Shown here: one piece after another, positions 58,232 to 64,000 of the stretch
How the letters are laid out: every line of letters starts with the position of its first letter
Numbering within the stretch: position 1 is the stretch's first letter
NCBI GenBank assembly: GCA_016191165.1
Contig: JACPPF010000063.1
Span: 1-64,000 of the forward strand
Direction: 5' to 3'
Source of the DNA: Planctomycetota bacterium
GTDB taxonomy: Bacteria > Planctomycetota > Planctomycetia > Gemmatales > Gemmataceae
DNA: 64,000 bases
The notes under the pieces: model-generated
What the model saw: the letters and a program-made list of their open reading frames with translations, nothing else
What the model was told of the DNA's origin: nothing
Databases searched by the model: none
Made by a program: the position numbers and the translations under genes

Positions 58232-61200
58232 CAGCGATCCTCCTTTCGGTTTGGACCTAGGTCGTTGAGGCGTTCAAAGTATTGCCGAATCAGCTCCGCA
58301 TGATCGTCGCCAAAACGTGCGCGATAATCCTGGATCATGCGCGTCTTCAACTCGCCCGGAAGCTGGCCCCAGGCTTTACCATTGACCAATTCGAGCGCGA
58401 TCTCCTTGGGGAGCACGCCGGGCAAACCGCCGGGGCTAGGGCTGGCCTTGGCGTTGGGATTGCGTCCGAGGCGGGGCAGCTTGCTGGCCATTTGCTTCGT
58501 TGCCTGCTGCGCCGCCTGGGCCAGACTTTTGGCCGCCGCCTTCATCGCGGTCTGGGCATCCTTGGGCATGGTTGGCAACCGTTCCTGGGCCTTGCGCATC
58601 TGGTCGGCGCTATTTTTGAGCGCAGCCGCAGTCTTGGCGGCTTCTTTGGGCATCGCCTTCATCGTTTGATCTTGCGACAGCTTGGCGAGTTGTTTGACGA
58701 CCAGGTCCAACTTGGCCTCCACCTCGGCGTTCATCTTCTTCGCCTGCTGGGGATCGCCCTTGGCTTTCATCGCCTTGCCAGCTTCCATTGTCTTCTTGGC
58801 GTCGTCAATGGCTTTTGCGGTCTCCTTCGCCATGGCTTTTGCTTCCGGGCCGTTTGCTTTTTGCGAAAGTTCCATCAGGTCGTTCTTGAGCTGGTCGAGC
58901 TTTTCCGCCAGCGACTTGCCGCTGCCTTTTCCAGTACCCTTCATGGCATCAGCCAGCAACCGCTCCGTTTCCATGCGCAACTTTTCCTGCTCAGCCGCGA
59001 ACGCCTTGATCGCAGCGACCTTCTTGCCGTCAACCGTTTGCTTCGGCGCGTCATTGGGAAGTTTCTTCAGCCAATCTTGCAAGCGCTGTTCGTGTTCCTT
59101 TTGATCCTGGATTGCCTGCTTCAGGTCGGGCTTGCCAAGCGATTTCGCCGCCGCCTGGGCTGGCTGGACATCGGGCCCCTGGTTCTTCTCGGCAAATGGC
59201 TTGACCTGGTTTGCCAGATCGGCCTGACGTGCCGCCAATTTTTCCGTTTGCGCCTTGACCGAAGCGGAAACCGGGTCGCCGCCAGCGCGCTGCTGATCGG
59301 CAATCGCCCTGGCATCCTGGGCGAGTTGGTCGGCACGCATCTTTTGTTGGGCGGTCATGGCTTCCTGCACAAGCTTGTTCTCTTCTTGAAGCTTTGCCAT
59401 TTTGGCGGCGAGGCGCGCTTGTTCTTGTCGAATCGCTTCGATCTCCTTGGCTTTTTGCGCCTCATCGATTGCCGGCCTGGCCAACAGCTTCGCCAGGCGA
59501 TCGGCCAGCAGATCTTGAGCCTTGGCCAGCTTGTCGATCTGAAACTGATCGAGCCGATCCTGGGCGAGCAGCTTGTTCCAGTCGAACAGGCCATCCAGCT
59601 TCTTCCGCGCTTCCAGCAAGGCCTCCTGGGTGGTACGCAGATCCTTCTCGGCCTGGGCAATTGGATTGCTCTTGGCGGCGAACTGTTGCAGGGCTTCGGC
59701 GCTTTTTTGCATCTCGTTCGTCGCCAAATCAACCAGGCGATCCGCCAACGGCGCCAGGTCCGGACTGGCCGCAAATTGCTGGGCGGCCTTGGCCAGCTCG
59801 TTCGCAATCTCCTGGTTGAGTGCCAAAATTTTCTTGGCGTGGTCGATTTGCGACTGGGTTACCGTTGGGGATTGGTGGGTGGTCCGTTGAAGTTGTTCGA
59901 CCTGCGTGATCTCGTCATGCAATTTCGCCTTGAGTTTGGCCAGCGCGTCGCGCACGGCGTCGGTTTGGCTGGCCGCCTGTTGCTTGAGGAAACTCTCAAC
60001 CGAGCCATCGACGCGCAACGTCATCCAGGCGTCATCACCGGCCGGCGCGAATGCGATCTGTGGATTCAGGTCACGCGCCGGGAACCGTCCATCCAACTCT
60101 CCCTTGCGCAGTACGCGGTTATCCACGGCCTGAACGCGAAACCGAACGCGATCGCGCTCCTTCAAGTCCGTGGGCAGGGGCAGCCAGTCGTCGATCGCCA
60201 CACGCTTCTGGCCGGCGCCGGCGCGCCATTTCTCGACCCGTGGCAAACCATCGTTGATGCGCCAGACGATCGAGATGTCGCCCAGCCCCTCGTCATCCTC
60301 GATCTCGGTTTGCAGCCGAATGGCGTCGTCTCGCGCAATCCGAAAATCGCGCCGGGTTGAAAGCGCTGAGCCGCCGTGGAGCCGAATTGGTTGGGTGAAG
60401 CGGGGCACGCCATCTTCGTGTACAGTCCATTTTCCCAAAGGCATGCTGGCCGACAGACCGTGCTCGATGTCCATGACCAGATGTCCCTCGAAATCCCCGC
60501 TGTGGACCGCATGGGTTCTCGCGGTTCCCAGGAGCGTGCCGCTCGCGAATTCGACTGGATGAACCCACGCCTCAGGCTTTTCCGATTCGGACCGAACGAC
60601 GCGCTTGACGTGAATCCGCGCCCTGGATGGCACGCGATCCAGGAAGAACTGAAAATCGACTTCGCTGTGAATCAACACGCCCGGCGGCTCCTGATCCACG
60701 GAACCCAGCTCCACCGTGCGCGGACCGACATGAGCCAGGTATCGCGGCGGCGTCACCACGATCGTCGGCCTCGCGGTCAGGCTCGGTGGGTCAACCACAC
60801 CAACCGAAAAGGAATCACTGATTGCATTTCCCGCCCTGACATGGAACCTACTTGAGTCGCGAATGCTAATCACATCGGCGATGAATTGCCCCGACTCACC
60901 GGGAACCATGGCAAGTTCGGCCGGTGGCGTCTCATCGGTCTCGCGAACCAGATAACACTCGGTTGGCATTTCCGCGTGATCGTCCAGCAGTTGCAGTTCC
61001 ACCTCGACCCGCCGACCATCCCCACGGAGCACGAAGCCTGGGCCGCGAATCACATCGATGCGAATCGGCATCAGCGGCACGGCCCACGAGCGGAAGAAAC
61101 GCCCAGAAAAATCCGCGAACGCCGGCACGAAGCCAAGGCCGAGAAGGGCGATCGAAAGCACGATTGCCGACCCTAGCCATTGCTTGGCCACGGCGTCGAG

Positions 61201-61659
61201 TGGGCAGGCTGCACGCGGATTGATCGCGGCCAGATGACGTTCCGACTCCTCACGCAGAAGAGGTGTGAAGGCGGAAGGCATCGGATCCGCGTTCAATTGA
61301 ACCAACGTCACGAACCGCTCGGCCAGATCGGGGTAGCGCTTTTCCAGAAGCTGGGCCAGGCCAAGGTCGTTCAGGCGGATCATCCAGGACGTGATGGCGT
61401 TCGCGAAAATGAGGCTCGCAACCACCGTGAGCCAGCTGAAGATGGCCACGCGCAACGCCAAGGTGCCCATACCGAACAGGAAATCGACGGCAAAGAGGCC
61501 GACGAAAAGTAACACGCCAAGCCAGGCGATCCGCTGGGATCGCTGCAGCCAACGTTTCAAGGAAACCCGGTGTCGAACCTGGCTGAGGATGTCGTTGACA
61601 ACGGTGTCGTCTGATTTTTCAAGCAAGGTAGGCACCACCGCGGGCGGGGATCGTCGCAA
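58231..61659 (-). CDS. DUF4175-type giant membrane/coiled-coil protein
   Basis: 1142 residues. Two membrane helices near the N-terminus (IAWLGVLLFVGLFAVDFLF; LALRVAIFSWLTVVASLIFA), a third at about 165-185, then beta domains (about 190-560) and a very long Ala/Lys/Gln-rich helical region (about 570-1090), the layout of planctomycete proteins annotated DUF4175-like. Coiled coil wording: LAKLKAKLHDEITQVEQLQR. Probably an envelope-spanning structural protein. The ORF start is TTG 61659; GTG codons eight and nine codons later are alternatives, and no site has a good ribosome signal, so the N-terminus is uncertain. Stop overlaps the next gene's start by one base. Confidence 0.75.
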   Translation of the reverse strand: MRRSPPAVVPTLLEKSDDTVVNDILSQVRHRVSLKRWLQRSQRIAWLGVLLFVGLFAVDFLFGMGTLALRVAIFSWLTVVASLIFANAITSWMIRLNDLGLAQLLEKRYPDLAERFVTLVQLNADPMPSAFTPLLREESERHLAAINPRAACPLDAVAKQWLGSAIVLSIALLGLGFVPAFADFSGRFFRSWAVPLMPIRIDVIRGPGFVLRGDGRRVEVELQLLDDHAEMPTECYLVRETDETPPAELAMVPGESGQFIADVISIRDSSRFHVRAGNAISDSFSVGVVDPPSLTARPTIVVTPPRYLAHVGPRTVELGSVDQEPPGVLIHSEVDFQFFLDRVPSRARIHVKRVVRSESEKPEAWVHPVEFASGTLLGTARTHAVHSGDFEGHLVMDIEHGLSASMPLGKWTVHEDGVPRFTQPIRLHGGSALSTRRDFRIARDDAIRLQTEIEDDEGLGDISIVWRINDGLPRVEKWRAGAGQKRVAIDDWLPLPTDLKERDRVRFRVQAVDNRVLRKGELDGRFPARDLNPQIAFAPAGDDAWMTLRVDGSVESFLKQQAASQTDAVRDALAKLKAKLHDEITQVEQLQRTTHQSPTVTQSQIDHAKKILALNQEIANELAKAAQQFAASPDLAPLADRLVDLATNEMQKSAEALQQFAAKSNPIAQAEKDLRTTQEALLEARKKLDGLFDWNKLLAQDRLDQFQIDKLAKAQDLLADRLAKLLARPAIDEAQKAKEIEAIRQEQARLAAKMAKLQEENKLVQEAMTAQQKMRADQLAQDARAIADQQRAGGDPVSASVKAQTEKLAARQADLANQVKPFAEKNQGPDVQPAQAAAKSLGKPDLKQAIQDQKEHEQRLQDWLKKLPNDAPKQTVDGKKVAAIKAFAAEQEKLRMETERLLADAMKGTGKGSGKSLAEKLDQLKNDLMELSQKANGPEAKAMAKETAKAIDDAKKTMEAGKAMKAKGDPQQAKKMNAEVEAKLDLVVKQLAKLSQDQTMKAMPKEAAKTAAALKNSADQMRKAQERLPTMPKDAQTAMKAAAKSLAQAAQQATKQMASKLPRLGRNPNAKASPSPGGLPGVLPKEIALELVNGKAWGQLPGELKTRMIQDYRARFGDDHAELIRQYFERLNDLGPNRKEDR

Positions 61660-61761
61660 AGAATCTTCGGATATGATACTCGAAACGGCCCCTCGGACGC
61701 AAGGAACGAAACAAAATCGTTATAGGATGCAAAGGATGCGTGCCGGAACCGGAAGTGAAGT

Positions 61762-61810
61762 AAAAAAAAAGGGCGCGCACCGGAGAATCGTTTCTCGCGA
61801 ATACGCACCC
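61762..61810 (-). terminator. intrinsic terminator after the alpha/beta hydrolase
   Basis: On the minus strand GGGTGCG pairs with CGCGCCC (plus 61804-61810 and 61771-61777, one G-U), with an inner GAGAA/TTCTC stem, followed by nine T (plus 61762-61770). Confidence 0.7.
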
Positions 61811-61826
61811 TCTCGCCTGGGTTGGA

Positions 61827-62669
61827 TCAATCAGACCATTTCGATGCGACCGGTGCCATCGCCTCGGCCAGGTGTTTCACGATGGCCTCGGGCCGGGTGA
61901 CGAAGGCCAGATGCCCGCAGTTTGGTAGGCGTACGAACTGGGCATTCGCGATGCCCTCGACCAGCGGGCGCAGACTACTCTGGGAAACCAGCACATCCCG
62001 ATCGCCCGACATGATCAGGGTGGGCGCCTTGATACGGTGAAGCTGATCTTCAATTTCAAACTGCTCGATCAAGCGGAAACGATGCGCCATCACGCTTTGA
62101 TCCGTCTGCCAAACCTGGCGAGTCACGAATTCAAATAGCGAATCCTGCTTCTGCCGACAGCCAAAAAGGAGGTTGAAGAACTGATTCACAAACGGATTGT
62201 CCGCCGGCAGTGGAAATCGGGACAGGACAGTGCGCGCGATCTGGTGAATCAAGCCAGGTTCGAAACGGGCGCCCACGCCCTGAACCACAAGACGACCCAG
62301 GCGATAGGGATATCGAATGGCAAACTTCAGGGCGATAATTCCGCCAAACGAAAGCCCCATGATGGTGGGGCTTTCAAGCCGAAGCGTATCGAGCAATTCG
62401 GCCAAATCGTCCACCAAGTCATCGAGATCGAACGGATATCGCAGGGTGAAACAGTCACTCTCTCCGCGAAGCTGATAACTGTACGCACGGCTACTTCCAG
62501 CCACGGCCCGAGCAAGCGGCCCAAGGAGCCCAACACCCCCAGCTAGTCCAGGAATCATTACGGTTGGCGACCCATCGCCGGCTTCATGAAGTTCTGCGGT
62601 ATATTGTCCAAGGTGCACGAACGTCGAGGAACTCGTCGTTGCGAGGTACTTCCTGCTCGATGCATCCAT
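61827..62669 (-). CDS. alpha/beta hydrolase
   Basis: 280 residues from ATG 62669; the frame extends to ATG 62735, whose extra residues look unlike the family. Catalytic triad: oxyanion strand TVMIPGLAGGVGL, nucleophile Ser in IMGLSFGGIIAL, Asp in LIMSGDRDVLV, His in LPNCGHLAFV. This is the classical alpha/beta-hydrolase fold of esterases, dehalogenases and cofactor-free hydrolases; substrate unknown. It has its own terminator. Upstream (62736-62965) is an AT-rich stretch shared with the divergent sensor-like gene. Confidence 0.8.
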   Translation of the reverse strand: MDASSRKYLATTSSSTFVHLGQYTAELHEAGDGSPTVMIPGLAGGVGLLGPLARAVAGSSRAYSYQLRGESDCFTLRYPFDLDDLVDDLAELLDTLRLESPTIMGLSFGGIIALKFAIRYPYRLGRLVVQGVGARFEPGLIHQIARTVLSRFPLPADNPFVNQFFNLLFGCRQKQDSLFEFVTRQVWQTDQSVMAHRFRLIEQFEIEDQLHRIKAPTLIMSGDRDVLVSQSSLRPLVEGIANAQFVRLPNCGHLAFVTRPEAIVKHLAEAMAPVASKWSD

Positions 62670-62965
62670 CCAGCTCAACGTAGCCTTCACAGATCGCCTC
62701 CAGGTGTTCGATTCACGGTATATTTTTCCAAGCATTTTGTATACCGAAGTGGTTTTGTTTGTTATTTGCTTGCACTTTTCACTAGAATTGATTGAAATCG
62801 ATCCGAATCATCCGTTTTTGGATGACGAAAAATGGATGACCAAATCGGTGACCTGTTCTGGACGAGCCGCGCTGCCGCTGGTTAATGCTCGGTCAAGTTG
62901 GATTCTCGGATAATTGAGTCAGCGGCCGCAGTGACCATCGGTTGCCAATTAGACGGACCCACGCC

Positions 62966-64000
62966 ATGCTATTTCACTATTTTCACCGCTGGCGATATTT
63001 TCAGCTAGTTCATTTTGGCCTCGGCGTCGGCGCGCTTCTTTATGCGCTGTTGGTATTGATTCATGTAAGCTCTTCGTATGATTTGGGGCTTCGAACGGTA
63101 CTTACGCCTGAGATCATTGGGGTGTCACCTGCGGAGAGTGAAAGGAACTTGCGCCCGGGGGATCGGATTGAGCAGGTTGGAGATTTGAAAATTGGGACCT
63201 GGAATGACCTTCTCCAGGCCCCGCGGAAACTGAAACGGAGAATTGACCGTGGCGGCCCCACGTCCGACGGGGTACGGGTTGATGATGCAACCGATCAGGT
63301 CTTTGTCCGTGTGAGATTGTTGCGCGACGGCGCTACCCAAGTTGAAACGGAGTTGGAGTTGCGCCCGTACCCCTTGATTGAGTTGGTTCCAGCCCTTCTT
63401 TGGCTCTTCTTGAAGGGGTCGCTGTTTGTCGTCGGCGCACTGGTTTACTGGAAACGCCCGCATGACGAATCGGCAGCGCGGTTCTATTTGTTGTGCGTCG
63501 TCACGCTCGTGGCCTATATCGGCGGGTATCACTGGACGCAAATTGTCACCGAACCGGCCTTACTCATCGTATTCATGGTCTGCGCCATGCTGTTGCCCGT
63601 TTCCAGTCTCCATTTTTATCTCGTGTTCCCCCGTAAACACGTTTGGCTTGAACGCTATCCCCGGCGAAGTGTGGCGGCGATTTATGGCCCACCCTTGCTG
63701 ACCCTGGCTGCGCTGATCGCGTTTTTCATTGCGATTCGGCTGCGGTGGATTGCCTGGTTCGACGAAACCGTTCGGACCTACCTTCTGGGTTTGATTTACG
63801 CAAACTTCGGCATCGCCATGCTCTGGTACCTGGCAAGCATGGCTGCCTTGATTTACAATCTTTACACGCTTGAGCATGGCATGGAACTCAAGCAGGTCAA
63901 GTGCATCGCCATTGGCATATTCTTGTCGTTGTTCCCGATTGGACATTCCCTGTACGTCGTTCTGGCGGAGCCGGACCGTTTTGCCGAGGGCGCGGTGACC
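62966..64000 (+). CDS. membrane sensor-like protein, N-terminal part (runs off the window)
   Basis: 345 residues are visible from ATG 62966 to the last base, still open. Opening helix FQLVHFGLGVGALLYALLVL, then a PDZ-like domain (about 50-125: LRPGDRIEQVGDLKIGTWND), then about six hydrophobic helices (LVPALLWLFLKGSLFVVGAL; FYLLCVVTLVAYIGGY; PALLIVFMVCAMLLPVSSL; LLTLAALIAFFIAIRL; IYANFGIAMLWYL; CIAIGIFLSLFPIGH). A PDZ plus multi-TM sensor region usually precedes a histidine kinase, phosphatase or similar output domain, but that part is beyond the window, so the output is inferred. The start has no strong ribosome site. Confidence 0.65.
   Translation, partial: MLFHYFHRWRYFQLVHFGLGVGALLYALLVLIHVSSSYDLGLRTVLTPEIIGVSPAESERNLRPGDRIEQVGDLKIGTWNDLLQAPRKLKRRIDRGGPTSDGVRVDDATDQVFVRVRLLRDGATQVETELELRPYPLIELVPALLWLFLKGSLFVVGALVYWKRPHDESAARFYLLCVVTLVAYIGGYHWTQIVTEPALLIVFMVCAMLLPVSSLHFYLVFPRKHVWLERYPRRSVAAIYGPPLLTLAALIAFFIAIRLRWIAWFDETVRTYLLGLIYANFGIAMLWYLASMAALIYNLYTLEHGMELKQVKCIAIGIFLSLFPIGHSLYVVLAEPDRFAEGAVT

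Noticed and set aside
58282-60360. 692-codon plus-strand frame opposite the DUF4175-type gene
   Set aside because: Mirror of an Ala/Lys/Gln-rich coiled-coil coding sequence; low-complexity Leu/Arg translation without domains.

Overview
The window looks like chromosomal DNA of a planctomycete, most likely from the Gemmata side of the phylum. This is inferred from gene content: a DUF1501 twin-arginine protein, a kinase fused to a tubulin-like domain, HTTM (vitamin K carboxylase-like) membrane proteins, a formylmethanofuran:H4MPT formyltransferase, a DUF4175-type giant membrane protein, a Cys/Gly-rich small protein, many secreted proteins of unknown role, high GC, and a dense scatter of imperfect palindromes. 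I see no rRNA or tRNA gene, insertion sequence, prophage or CRISPR array. Coding strand switches often and most transcription units are short.

Layout. 1-5.4 kb: tail of an unknown gene, a secreted DUF11 protein, two small exported proteins, a triple YbjQ protein and a GT87 membrane glycosyltransferase. 5.7-7.7 kb: an enolase-superfamily enzyme and a secreted HExxH peptidase. 7.8-11.4 kb: the kinase/tubulin-like protein. 11.8-19.5 kb: a four-gene membrane cluster (spermidine-synthase-like, membrane protein with soluble tail, two HTTM proteins). 19.5-23.6 kb: a structured leader, a Pro/Arg repeat protein (about 16 PAAR and 66 PPVAR units) and a Cys-rich small protein, with clear terminators. 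23.7-32.8 kb: sugar-phosphate isomerase-like protein, a non-canonical hybrid sensor, metallophosphoesterase, methyltransferase-like protein, DUF1501 protein, a membrane protein and a second GT87. 32.9-42.2 kb: housekeeping enzymes (YceH, RluB, PyrK-like, DAHP synthase, RsmE) mixed with a PQQ-like propeller, YkgJ-like protein, GT2 and a SelA-like PLP enzyme, plus a 1-kb non-coding stretch at 40.4-41.4 kb. 42.3-45.9 kb: a tight cluster with overlapping start/stop codons ending in a degenerate AAA+ regulator, a pseudo-receiver and a ferredoxin. 45.9-54.9 kb: small secreted protein, RarD-like transporter, 5-formyl-THF cyclo-ligase, Ftr, FHA-GAF-HD-GYP regulator, large PPC-domain secreted protein, STAS protein, QueC and a zinc-ribbon membrane protein. 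55-64 kb: orphan molybdopterin oxidoreductase, terpenoid-cyclase-fold protein coupled to the DUF4175-type giant, an alpha/beta hydrolase and the start of a PDZ/multi-TM sensor running off the end.

The most unusual feature at the DNA level is the set of palindromic repeats. Several families recur between genes, and two copies lie in frame inside conserved enzymes (DAHP synthase and RsmE), where they add about 20 residues each. Others form the C-terminal tails or stop codons of RluB, RsmE and a GT87. This resembles the Rickettsia palindromic elements, but in a planctomycete. At the protein level the best candidates for undescribed systems are the HTTM/spermidine-synthase cluster, the kinase-tubulin fusion and the degenerate AAA+/pseudo-receiver/ferredoxin operon.
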